From the NCBI GenBank assembly GCA_022072055.1, contig JAJVIK010000017.1, positions 124,001 to 188,000 on the forward strand: 64,000 bases of DNA, given 5' to 3'. This DNA is from a bacterium (GTDB lineage: Bacteria > Hinthialibacterota > Hinthialibacteria > OLB16). Position numbers and translations under genes: made by a program. Numbering within the stretch: the first letter of the stretch is position 1; every line of letters begins with the position of its first letter. Positions 51,821 through 60,085 of the stretch are shown here, one piece after another. The notes under the pieces are model-generated. The model was not told the DNA's origin. It made no database searches and saw only the letters and a program-made list of their open reading frames with translations.

Positions 51821-52582
51821 TCACGGTCCCAGTCGGTAAATGTCCCCCTCGCTCTTGATCCCATTGGTGGGGCTGTAAGCCAGGAAACGAAGCTCCTGGG
51901 CAATCAGCGACCGTGGCGCCTCGCCGGGAAACCCGGTGTCATCCGAACCGGGGTGCGCCGCGCGCTCGTTGATGTCGCCATGCCTTCCGCCCACCCCGGC
52001 ATCCAGCTTCGGAAGCAGCGCGGTGCGCGGAGTCGCCGACCCGGTCTTTCCGACATTCTGAAACTCATCCATATCCGGTCCGAAGCTCGATAGAATCCAG
52101 CCGTGCAGCGGCTTGGCGCGATCCTCACGATAGGAATAGGTCAGGAAATCCGGGAGCGTGGTGAAGGGATCGGTGGGAACCCGTGTGAGGTATTGGACCG
52201 GGGAGGTCAGGCCCGGAACGACTCCCACCGGAGTCCCGGCGGGCAGATTGTAGAACCCGAGTGTCTCCGCCGAACTCCCCGAGAAAACAGTCCGGAAGGT
52301 ATAGAACCCGTAGGCTCCGGCCTGCTCGAAATGAGTCTTGACCTCGACCGGGACCGCCGCCGGATCATCGGTTCCAATCGGATAGTGGGAATGTTCGGTC
52401 CGGAAGAATTCGATGGCTGTGGCCAGCTCGCGCATCTCCGCTTCGGCTCGGGCCACTTTGGCCCGAATCTGCGCCGAAAGAAAGTTAGGAAGCGCGATGG
52501 CGATCAGGATCAGAATGATGGCAATCACAATCAAGAGCTCGATGAGGGTGAACCCGGTGTGGGGGCGGTCCTTGTGAATCAC
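51821..52582 (-). CDS. Pseudopilin (second copy type)
   Basis: 253 aa from a GTG at 52582 with AAGGAG and GAAGGA upstream. HTG/FTLIELL: Gly10 precedes the cleavage, Phe11 is +1, Glu15 is +5. The helix is nearly identical to that of the pseudopilin at 26850. Then AKVARAEAEMRELATAIEFF and YPIGTDDP, the usual ExYxxDxxxYP-like start of the globular part. The C-terminus again has LAYSPTNGIKSEGDIYRLG. It has its own promoter and palindromic operator. Role in pseudopilus or surface filament unknown. Confidence 0.9.
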   Translation of the reverse strand: MIHKDRPHTGFTLIELLIVIAIILILIAIALPNFLSAQIRAKVARAEAEMRELATAIEFFRTEHSHYPIGTDDPAAVPVEVKTHFEQAGAYGFYTFRTVFSGSSAETLGFYNLPAGTPVGVVPGLTSPVQYLTRVPTDPFTTLPDFLTYSYREDRAKPLHGWILSSFGPDMDEFQNVGKTGSATPRTALLPKLDAGVGGRHGDINERAAHPGSDDTGFPGEAPRSLIAQELRFLAYSPTNGIKSEGDIYRLGP

Positions 52583-52638
52583 GGTATTCCTTCTCCTTTG
52601 GACTTTCAGTTCCAATCGACTTGCTCACGCGGCCCATA

Positions 52639-52676
52639 TGCCGCATCTGTTAGGTATACCATACAGTCATGCGGCA
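52639..52676. promoter_or_regulatory. Nested palindrome, probable operator of pseudopilin promoter
   Basis: Outer arms TGCCGCAT (52639-52646) and ATGCGGCA (52669-52676) flank an inner near-perfect palindrome CTGTTAGGTATACCATACAG centred on GGTATACC (52653-52660). GGTATACC cores are seen in operators of FadR-type GntR repressors. It covers the -10 box of the minus-strand promoter at 52658-52686. Confidence 0.6.
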
Positions 52677-52686
52677 TGCATGTCAA
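52658..52686 (-). promoter_or_regulatory. Pseudopilin promoter (sigma-70 type)
   Basis: On the minus strand TTGACA (52686-52681) is a perfect -35, then 17 bases, then TATGGT (52663-52658). The predicted start lies near 52651, about 70 nt before the GTG codon. The nested palindrome overlaps the -10, as expected for repression. Confidence 0.6.
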
Positions 52687-52788
52687 GGGGTCGGCAACAC
52701 AGAAATAATTCTCAGGAAAAAGCCTTGAAACTGGAGAGCTCCGGGTTGAAACTCCCCCGATTTGCTAGCCGCATGAAAGGAGGGTTCC

Positions 52789-54288
52789 ATGTCTTGGGAC
52801 TTGTTCCGTAGGGTGTGTTTGGGGGGCGTGCTGTTGGTTTCCTGGGGGATTCACCGTGTCTGTGCCGGTCCGCTTGATGATCTCACCCGACTGCGAAATG
52901 AGACCTCATGGCGCGCTTCCAGTTCGGGAGAGCCCTGGCAGACATCGAATGGAGACTGCCGACCGATTCCCCCTGGCGAGACCCTGGTGTTGGCGGACCT
53001 GGAAGGCCCTGGTGAGGTCCGTCACATCTGGTTTACGGTGAGCGCCGAGGATGAATTCTATCCGCGCTCGATGGTGCTTCGTGTCTACTACGATGACCGC
53101 GCCGAACCGGGGGTGGAGTCGCCGCTCGGAGACTTCTTCGGAGTGGGGCATGGGCTGCGTAAGGACTATCAAAGCCTGCCGCTGGAAATCTCCTCGGAAG
53201 GTCGCGCGCTCAATTGCTTTTGGAGGATGCCGTTCGGGAAGCGCATTCGGATCGAGATGACCAACGAGTCCGACCGGCCGGTGCGCTGCCTGTACTCGTA
53301 CATCGACTGGGTCGCGCTCCCTTCGCTGCCGCATGGCACGGCCTACTTCCACGCGCAGTACCGCCAGGAAAGACCCTGCCGCGCGGGCGAGCGCTACTTG
53401 ATTTTGGACACGGAGGGCCGCGGGCACTATGTGGGGACAGTCCTCTCCGTGCTGCATTCCGAAGCCTCCTGGTTCGGCGAGGGGGATGACTTCATCTACA
53501 TCGATGGCGCCGCCGAGCCGACTCTCAAGGGGACCGGCACGGAGGATTACTTCTGCGACGCTTGGGGATTCCGGGAGTTCCAGCAGCTCAATCATGGGGT
53601 GACCATCTGGGAGGGGTATGACGCGGGAGACCGTGGAACCGCCTACCGCTGGCACATTCAAGATCCGATCCGCTTCTCGAAATCGATTCGCTTTGAGATC
53701 GAGCACATGGGGGCTCGGGTCAATCCGGACGGCACGTTTGTGTCGGGTTTCATCGAGCGCGCGGATGACTACGCCTCGGTGGCGTTCTGGTATCAGGAGG
53801 GGTTGCCGAAACGGTTCGCGCCCCTTCCTCCGCTTTCGGAGCGAGTCCGCCCCACTCAACTGTTCGAGGCCGAGGCGAGCCGCGCCGGCATCGTTCACTC
53901 CACCGGCGAGATACAGGTCCAGGAGGGGGACTACAGCGGCGGCAAGCAGGTCTTGTTCGTGGCGGGGACCTCGGATGCCACCCTCTCCCTCCCCTTTGTG
54001 GTTGAAAAAGCCGCCAAGGGCATCTTGCGGGTGGACCTCACCACCTCCTGGGATTACGGGACCTACGAGGTCCGTCTGGATGACGGCGCCGCGAGCGGTC
54101 CGCATGATTTCTATTCGGCTTCGATCAAGAACCGCGCGGTCAAGTTCCCGGTGAGCGAGCTCTCTAGCGGTCCGCACCAGCTGCATTTCAAGTGTCTCGG
54201 ATCAAACTCCGCCTCCAAGTTCAAGGGGTCGGACCGCCAGGGGTTCAATCTTGGAATCGACTCCATCGAGTTGATCGAAACGCCTTGA
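52789..54288 (+). CDS. DUF2961 (GH172-type) secreted protein
   Basis: 499 aa, AAAGGAGG six bases upstream of the ATG. Signal peptide ends RVCA. The DUF2961 core spans about 40-345: HIWFTVSAEDE, LGDFFGVGHG, FWRMPFGKRIRIEMTNES and IDGAAEPTLKGTGTEDYF. In characterised GH172 enzymes (fructofuranosidase or D-arabinofuranosidase types) acidic residues in GTGTEDYF take part in catalysis. The last 140 residues are a carbohydrate-binding-like beta-sandwich (FEAEAS, DLTTSWDYGTYEVRLDDG). The likely role is hydrolysis of an arabinofuranose- or fructofuranose-containing glycan outside the cytoplasm. Confidence 0.9.
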   Translation: MSWDLFRRVCLGGVLLVSWGIHRVCAGPLDDLTRLRNETSWRASSSGEPWQTSNGDCRPIPPGETLVLADLEGPGEVRHIWFTVSAEDEFYPRSMVLRVYYDDRAEPGVESPLGDFFGVGHGLRKDYQSLPLEISSEGRALNCFWRMPFGKRIRIEMTNESDRPVRCLYSYIDWVALPSLPHGTAYFHAQYRQERPCRAGERYLILDTEGRGHYVGTVLSVLHSEASWFGEGDDFIYIDGAAEPTLKGTGTEDYFCDAWGFREFQQLNHGVTIWEGYDAGDRGTAYRWHIQDPIRFSKSIRFEIEHMGARVNPDGTFVSGFIERADDYASVAFWYQEGLPKRFAPLPPLSERVRPTQLFEAEASRAGIVHSTGEIQVQEGDYSGGKQVLFVAGTSDATLSLPFVVEKAAKGILRVDLTTSWDYGTYEVRLDDGAASGPHDFYSASIKNRAVKFPVSELSSGPHQLHFKCLGSNSASKFKGSDRQGFNLGIDSIELIETP

Positions 54289-54354
54289 CCGATTTCTCCG
54301 GGGGAACGATATTCGCGCCATGAAATCGGTCAGGCCAACGGGGAGGTCACGCGG

Positions 54355-55455
54355 GTGAAGAAGGAGCTGCCGTTCCTTGTGCGCTCCCGCGCGCCGGTGC
54401 GGATTGATCTGGCCGGGGGCTGGACCGATGTCGCCGAGTTTTGCGGGAAGACGCCCGGCGCGGTGGTCAACGTGGCGATTGATTTGGCCTCCACGGTCAC
54501 GGTTCTGGCCCGCGCCACGGAGGTCCAGAGAGGCGAGTTTGGATGGACCTTTCGGCGACGTCTTGAGGATCAGTCGGTCGAGATCTATTCCGCCGATTTC
54601 GACATCTCGATCGAGGCCAAGCGGGTCGCCGACCTGGAATACGACGGCAACATCGACTTGGTGAAGGCGGCGATCATGGAGATGGAGCTCCCCGGCGGGT
54701 TCACCCTGATCACGGAAAGCACCGCGCCGCCGGGAAGCGGACTCGGCACCAGCGCCTCGCTCGGAGTCGCGCTCCTCGGCGCGCTCGCCAATTATGCGGG
54801 AAAGCCGTTCCTTCCCGCCGAGCTCGCGGAGCTTGCGAGCTCCATCGAGCGCAACCGTTTGGGGATTCGCGGCGGCAAACAGGATCACTACGCGAGCGCC
54901 TTGGGCGGCCTTGAGTTCATGGAATTCCGCGGGCACGATGTGAAACCCGCGCGACTGGTCACCTCTCGAAGCGCATTGCGCGAGCTCGAGAGCAATCTGG
55001 TGTTGATCTACACCGGGAAGTCCCGTCTCTCCGGCGATATCCATCAGCGCGTGAGCGAGGCGTATCATTCGGGTCGAGGCGCGACGCACGACGCCATCGA
55101 GGAAATGAAGCGTGTCGCGGTGGAGATGAAGGAGTCGTTGATTCTCGGGGACCTCGACGCGATCGGTCCCTTGATGAGTCGCAACTGGGAATGTCAGAAG
55201 GCGCTGCACCCGGATGTGACCAACGCCCAGATCGATAGTCTTTTCGAGCTCGCGCAGGCCTACGGCGCCACGGGTGGGAAGGCTTGCGGGGCGGGAGGCG
55301 GGGGTTGCCTGGTGTTTATCTGTGGGCCGCACGACACACACCGTCTCAAGCGCGCCCTCCGGAAGGTGGAGGGGGTGCAGGTGCTTCCGATCCGGATCGA
55401 CTCGCGAGGACTGGAGCAGTGGACCCCGCCGATACCCGAGAGTTTTGGCAGGTAG
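54355..55455 (+). CDS. GHMP-family sugar kinase (heptose/fucose kinase-like)
   Basis: 366 aa from the GTG at 54355 (GGGAGGT eight bases upstream). SRAPVRIDLAGGWTDV is the N-terminal motif of HddA/fucokinase-type kinases. The phosphate loop is PPGSGLGTSASLGVALLGAL, then GIRGGKQDHYASALGG, and the third motif is GATGGKACGAGGGGCLVF. It phosphorylates a sugar at C1 or C7 in the cytoplasm; D-glycero-D-manno-heptose 7-phosphate or L-fucose are possible substrates. It is 66 nt downstream of the GH172-type gene on the same strand. Confidence 0.92.
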   Translation: MKKELPFLVRSRAPVRIDLAGGWTDVAEFCGKTPGAVVNVAIDLASTVTVLARATEVQRGEFGWTFRRRLEDQSVEIYSADFDISIEAKRVADLEYDGNIDLVKAAIMEMELPGGFTLITESTAPPGSGLGTSASLGVALLGALANYAGKPFLPAELAELASSIERNRLGIRGGKQDHYASALGGLEFMEFRGHDVKPARLVTSRSALRELESNLVLIYTGKSRLSGDIHQRVSEAYHSGRGATHDAIEEMKRVAVEMKESLILGDLDAIGPLMSRNWECQKALHPDVTNAQIDSLFELAQAYGATGGKACGAGGGGCLVFICGPHDTHRLKRALRKVEGVQVLPIRIDSRGLEQWTPPIPESFGR

Positions 55456-55515
55456 GGGGGGTCCAAGGGGGCTTGAAGGGGGTTGATTTTTTACCTTCAA
55501 AGTATTTAGCAGGTA

Positions 55516-55544
55516 TTGCTTTCCGTGATTTGTTGGGGCATAAT
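55516..55544 (+). promoter_or_regulatory. Strong sigma-70-type promoter of the small RHH-like gene
   Basis: TTGCTT (55516-55521), 17 bases, CATAAT (55539-55544). The preceding 30 bases are A+T-rich (TTGATTTTTTACC, CAAAGTATTTAG), like an UP element. The predicted start is near 55551, giving a 40-nt leader with AAGGAGAGGAG before the ATG. Confidence 0.65.
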
Positions 55545-55590
55545 GCATCCGTAATCTTCGTAGCGCCACTAAGGAGAGGAGTTCTTGTCA

Positions 55591-55878
55591 ATGCCAAAGG
55601 CCACATGTCAGTTGAACCTCACGTTGGAAGTGCCTGTTGCGGAAACCGTGGAGCGGATCTCCCGCGATGCACACCTGCGTCCCAGCGGCGCGGGCCGTGT
55701 TTTGCTGGAGCAGCGCTTGGCCCTTGAGGCCGCGGGTTGGCGGCTCGAGGATCGCGAGCTGAGCACGATCCTCGAGGCGGTGTGCCGTCTCAAGGCCGAT
55801 CATCTGGAGGGCCTTAAGGGTTACCTCCGCGGGATCGTGTCGGAAGACATCCTTCCCAAGACCGGCTCCAGCCGCTGA
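55591..55878 (+). CDS. Small ribbon-helix-helix-like protein
   Basis: 95 aa from the ATG at 55591 (GAGGAG about ten bases upstream; an in-frame TTG is six bases earlier). The N-terminal 45 residues (CQLNLTLEVPVAETVERISR, then LRPSGAGRVLLEQRL) have the beta-strand plus two-helix pattern of MetJ/Arc-type DNA-binding proteins. The second half is a helix pair (STILEAVCRLKADHLEGLKG). No family name is certain. A strong promoter and a large hairpin after the stop suggest a well-expressed single gene. It lies upstream of the glycogen operon and might regulate it. Confidence 0.65.
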   Translation: MPKATCQLNLTLEVPVAETVERISRDAHLRPSGAGRVLLEQRLALEAAGWRLEDRELSTILEAVCRLKADHLEGLKGYLRGIVSEDILPKTGSSR

Positions 55879-56417
55879 GACCCGATTACGAGAGAGCGGG
55901 CGCGCATCGTTTCCCTCACGCTGCGCGCCCGACAGGGTCGCACACGCTCCCTTCCACCGGCCAAGCTGGGTGGGGGTGAGGTGCGTTTGTCGCGCTTCGA
56001 TCCGAGAGCGCTTTGTTGAGCGCTGTCCGACCCGCGCCGTCGGACCTTCCCGTGTTCCCAAAGGGGAGGGGAGTGGTCGCTTTTGCGGGGTGGCGCAAGT
56101 TCTTTTCCGGCTCGATCCTCCATCGGGAATGCGTTCACGTTTACAATGGCGTGAAGCGGGAGGATAAAGGATTCGTTTCGGCACCGGATAAGGACCCCAT
56201 AGGCGGAGGTTAGTCATCGTACCTCGATTACACGCGCTGAGTTTTCCTTGCTCTCTACCGGGATGGGGGCGGCGCTGGGGTCCGGGAGTCGGGCGCGGTT
56301 GATTCCCTCCCGCACGCCTTCCGCTGGTGCTATCCTACGGCGCGTCATTTCGTAACGGCGCGCGCGGGGGCGAATGCCGACGCGCCCACCTCCGATTCGG
56401 AGCTTGGGAGGGAACCC
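55879..56417. other. Long intergenic region with stem-loops before glgA
   Basis: About 540 nt without a convincing gene. A perfect 10-bp stem (CGGGCGCGCA at 55897-55906, TGCGCGCCCG at 55922-55931) follows the RHH-like gene and may end its transcript, though without a T-run. Another stem, GTCCGAC-N7-GTCGGAC, is at 56025-56045. The glgA promoter must be here but no clear boxes are seen (only TACAAT near 56140). An untranslated regulatory RNA or long leader is possible. Confidence 0.45.
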
Positions 56418-57878
56418 TTGAGAATCCTCTTTGTGGCGGCGGAAGCTTCCCCTTTCGCGAAAACCGGCGGCCTGGGCGATGTGACCGCCTCACTGGCCAA
56501 GGCGCTCACCCTTCGCGGCCACGAGGTCGCGGTGGTTCTTCCGAAGTATCTGATGGTGGATCGCGCGGGCCATCGGACCGAACCGATTGATCTGCCGCTC
56601 CTGTTCCGAATCGACAACGAGGAGCGCACGGGGTGGATTCATCGAGCCCAGTTTCCCGGTTCGGAGGTCGGGGCCTATTTCGTAGTCAACGACCACTATT
56701 ACAACCGCAACGGAATCTACCACGAGAACGGCAAGGATTACCCCGACAACCTCGCGCGCTTCACTTTCTTCTGCCGCGCGGTGATCCAGCTGCTTCGTTC
56801 GGACGAGTTCATGCCCGAGATCGTGCATTGCCACGACTGGCAGACCGCGCTGGTGCCCACATACCTCAAGACCGTTGACCGCGGAGACCCGGAGCTGGAT
56901 CGCCTCAAGACGGTTTTCACGATTCACAATCTGGCCTACCAGGGCTTCTTCCCGCGCGATCAGTTCATGGTCACCGGGCTGCCCTGGGGCCACTTCAATC
57001 CGGAGGAGCTCGAGTTTTACGGGGACCTGAACCTGCTCAAGGGGGGAATCATCTACTCCGATTTCATCACCACGGTGAGCGAGCGCTACGCGGCGGAGAT
57101 GATGACGCCTGAATATGGGTGCGGGATGGAGTCGATAGTCCACGCCAACCGTCACCGCATCGTGGGAATCCTCAACGGCGCCGATTACGATGTCTGGAAC
57201 CCCTCGACCGATGCCTATCTCCCTGAGCGCTACACCTCCGAGGACCTTTCGGGGAAAGCGGCCTGCAAGGCCGCGCTCCAGGCGGAGTTCGGGCTCCCGG
57301 TGAGCGCGAACACTCCGCTGCTGGGGACAGTGAGCCGCTTCGACGACCACAAGGGACTGGACCTGATCCATGAGGCGCTGGACCTGCTGCTCCTCGATGG
57401 CGAAATCCAATTTGTCATCCTGGGCGAGGGGAAACCCGAACTGGAGCGGATGTTCACCGAGATGCGGAGCCGTTTCCCGCGTCAGGTGGGAGTGTTCGTG
57501 GCCTATGACGAGGAAAAGGCGCATCGCATCCAGGCGGGCGCCGACATCTTCCTGATGCCCTCACGCTATGAGCCGTGCGGCCTTGCGCAGCTCCACGCGA
57601 TGAAATATGGGACTCCGCCGGTTGTGCGCCAGGCGGGCGGCTTGGCCGACACGGTGCGCGACTACAACGACGCCCAACGTGACGGTCACGGCTTTGTGTT
57701 CAGCCAGATGGAGCCGAAGGATTTCATGCAGGCGATCGGCCGGGCGTTGGCGCTGTACCGGGACAAGACCGCCTGGACCGCGCTCCAACGCCGCGCCATG
57801 GCCCGCGACTTCTCATGGACCCGCTCCGCCGAGAAATACGAGAATCTCTACCAAAGGGTCCTGGAGGGCTCGATTTGA
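56418..57878 (+). CDS. glgA: Glycogen synthase
   Basis: 486 aa from a TTG at 56418 with GGGAGGG upstream. GT5 enzyme that adds glucose from ADP-glucose to glycogen. FVAAEASPFAKTGGLGDVTA is the donor-site N-terminal motif (KTGGLGDV), with HCHDWQTALVPTYLKT, VFTIHNLAYQG and the C-domain E-x7-E region MPSRYEPCGLAQLHAMKYGT. Full length. The next gene's TTG overlaps the TGA stop, so both are coupled. Confidence 0.96.
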   Translation: MRILFVAAEASPFAKTGGLGDVTASLAKALTLRGHEVAVVLPKYLMVDRAGHRTEPIDLPLLFRIDNEERTGWIHRAQFPGSEVGAYFVVNDHYYNRNGIYHENGKDYPDNLARFTFFCRAVIQLLRSDEFMPEIVHCHDWQTALVPTYLKTVDRGDPELDRLKTVFTIHNLAYQGFFPRDQFMVTGLPWGHFNPEELEFYGDLNLLKGGIIYSDFITTVSERYAAEMMTPEYGCGMESIVHANRHRIVGILNGADYDVWNPSTDAYLPERYTSEDLSGKAACKAALQAEFGLPVSANTPLLGTVSRFDDHKGLDLIHEALDLLLLDGEIQFVILGEGKPELERMFTEMRSRFPRQVGVFVAYDEEKAHRIQAGADIFLMPSRYEPCGLAQLHAMKYGTPPVVRQAGGLADTVRDYNDAQRDGHGFVFSQMEPKDFMQAIGRALALYRDKTAWTALQRRAMARDFSWTRSAEKYENLYQRVLEGSI

Positions 57879-60073
57879 AGCCGCATTCGGATGGAATAGA
57901 TGTCCTCTTTGTCTGGCACATGCACCAACCGGATTACCGGGACCACGCCCGACGGAGGATCCTCATGCCCTGGGCGCGTCTGCACGCGCTCAAGGATTAT
58001 TACGACATGCCCGCCCGGCTCGCCAAGTTCGAGGGCGTCCATCAAACCTTCAACCTGGTTCCCTCGCTGATCGCGCAGATTGAGAGCTATCTCTCGGATT
58101 CCTGGCACGAGGATGAACTCCTGCTGTTCTCCCGGAGGGCCGAGGACCTGACCGCCGAGGAGAAGCATTCGATCCTGCATTCTTTTTTCCTCTGTCCCGA
58201 GGAGCGCCTGATACGGCCCTATCCGCGCTACGCCGCGCTGCTGCGCGACTCGCGTCTGCGCAATCCCGAGGACTTGCTCACCCGCTGGTCGGTGCAGGAG
58301 TGGAGGGACCTCCAATTCTGGCGACAACTGGCCTGGATCGATCCGTTCATCCGCCACCAGGACCCGGTCCTCGAGGACCTCTTTCGACAGGGTCAGAATT
58401 TTGATGAAGCGCAGAAGGAGGTTCTCCTGGAGAGGTGCAAGCATTGGCTGGGAGAGTCGTTGGGGATTTACCGGCGCATGCAGGACGCCGGCTTGATCGA
58501 GGTTTCGGTGTCGCCCTTCTATCACCCGATCCTGCCGCTCCTCGCGGACCCCGCGTCGGTCTTGGAGGCGATGCCGGACTGTCCGCTACCGGACCGCCAC
58601 GGGCGTCACCCGGAAGACGCGCGGGCGCAGCTTTCGTCGGCCATCGAGTTTTACGAGCAGCGATTCGGTCGCCCGCCCCGCGGGGTGTGGCCCTCCGAGG
58701 GATCGGTGAGCGAGGAAACGGCCGCGCTGCTCGGCGAATTGGGAGTGGGCTGGTTCGCCACGGATGAGGCGATTCTGGGTCGCTCCCTTGGAATTCCGAT
58801 TCGCCATGGCGAGGGTCGGATCGCCGCGGCGGAGCTCTACCAGCCCTATCGGTCGCTCGAAGGCGCCGGACCGGCGGTCATTTTCCGCGATCACCGTCTT
58901 TCCGACCTGATCGGGTTTCAGTACTCCTCTTGGGATCCGGAGGAGGCGGCGGCCAATCTGGTGGAGGAGATCCTCGCGATCCGGGATCGATGGAGCGGAC
59001 CTCAGCGCCCGCTGATTTCAATCATCCTGGATGGGGAGAACTGCTGGGAGTATTACGTTCAAGATGGCGGGCCGTTTCTGGACAGCCTCCACGGGCGGAT
59101 TCAGGACCATCCCGCGATTCGCTGCCTCACGGTCTCCGAGGCCCTCGCGGAGCGCGAGCCCACGCCGCTGGCGCGGCTCTCGGCGGGCTCTTGGATCAAT
59201 GGGGACTTTTACATCTGGATGGGGGAGGAGGCGGACCGTCGCGCCTGGACGGTCCTGGAGGAGACCCGCCAGGCCCTTGTGGAAGTCGGGGAGCGCGGAG
59301 ATCTGCCCCCGGAGCGTTTGCGTGAGGCCTGGGAGGAGCTCTATGTCGCCGAGGGGAGCGACTGGTTCTGGTGGTTCGGGGAGTCGCAGCAGTCGGGGCA
59401 GGATGCCCTGTTTGATGAGCTTTTCCGGCTGCACCTGCTGCGTGTCCATGAGCTGATCGGACGGACTCCGCCGCGCGCCCTGCTCGCGCCGATAGAGTCC
59501 CGCAAGGGGGATGGATTCCCGGTGGCCGATCCGCAGTTGCCGTGCCCGCCGACCATCGATGGGAGCGAAACCCACTACTACGAATGGCGCGCGGCGGCGC
59601 GCTTTGACCCGGTTCGATCCGGCGGGGCCATGCAGCAGGTTTCGAGAACCGGGGTGGAGCTGGTGTACTTCGGGGTCGACAAGGAGCGGTTCTATTTACG
59701 GGTGGATCCCAGCCGTCCCAAGCGGAGCGGCAAGGTGGACTGGCGCTGGGAGCTGCGAATCGCCGCGCCCACCCCCTTGCGCTTCCGGTTCACTCCACGC
59801 GGTGAGGGCTTTCGGATCGAGAGGCAAGCCGCGGGAGACGGAAGTCCGAGGGAATGGGAGGAGGTCCCGCGCGAGGAGGCCGATGCGGCGGAAGAGAGCG
59901 TCTTTGAGGCCGCGCTTTCCTGGAGTGTTCTTGAAACCGTGGGCGGAGAGACCTTATCCTTCTTCATCGGCAGTCCGGCGGGAAAGAACGAGGTGGAGTT
60001 GATTCCTCCGCTCTCTTCCCTGTGCGTCATCACCCCCGGCACGGGGCGTCCCGGAAGGCATTGGTTTCCATGA
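57875..60073 (+). CDS. GH57 glycoside hydrolase (alpha-amylase/amylopullulanase type)
   Basis: 732 aa from a TTG at 57875 (GGAGGG eight bases upstream, TTGA overlap with glgA); the longer ATG at 57815 lies well inside glgA. The five GH57 regions are visible: LFVWHMHQPDYR near 12-22, the nucleophile-type GVWPSEGSVSEETAAL near 270, SIILDGENCWEYY near 384 with the catalytic Asp, and WINGDFYIWMG near 440. The C-terminal 170 residues are a beta-sandwich. It likely trims or branches alpha-glucan in the cytoplasm beside GlgA. No signal peptide. Confidence 0.9.
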   Translation: MKPHSDGIDVLFVWHMHQPDYRDHARRRILMPWARLHALKDYYDMPARLAKFEGVHQTFNLVPSLIAQIESYLSDSWHEDELLLFSRRAEDLTAEEKHSILHSFFLCPEERLIRPYPRYAALLRDSRLRNPEDLLTRWSVQEWRDLQFWRQLAWIDPFIRHQDPVLEDLFRQGQNFDEAQKEVLLERCKHWLGESLGIYRRMQDAGLIEVSVSPFYHPILPLLADPASVLEAMPDCPLPDRHGRHPEDARAQLSSAIEFYEQRFGRPPRGVWPSEGSVSEETAALLGELGVGWFATDEAILGRSLGIPIRHGEGRIAAAELYQPYRSLEGAGPAVIFRDHRLSDLIGFQYSSWDPEEAAANLVEEILAIRDRWSGPQRPLISIILDGENCWEYYVQDGGPFLDSLHGRIQDHPAIRCLTVSEALAEREPTPLARLSAGSWINGDFYIWMGEEADRRAWTVLEETRQALVEVGERGDLPPERLREAWEELYVAEGSDWFWWFGESQQSGQDALFDELFRLHLLRVHELIGRTPPRALLAPIESRKGDGFPVADPQLPCPPTIDGSETHYYEWRAAARFDPVRSGGAMQQVSRTGVELVYFGVDKERFYLRVDPSRPKRSGKVDWRWELRIAAPTPLRFRFTPRGEGFRIERQAAGDGSPREWEEVPREEADAAEESVFEAALSWSVLETVGGETLSFFIGSPAGKNEVELIPPLSSLCVITPGTGRPGRHWFP

Positions 60074-60085
60074 GAGGAGGGGCCC

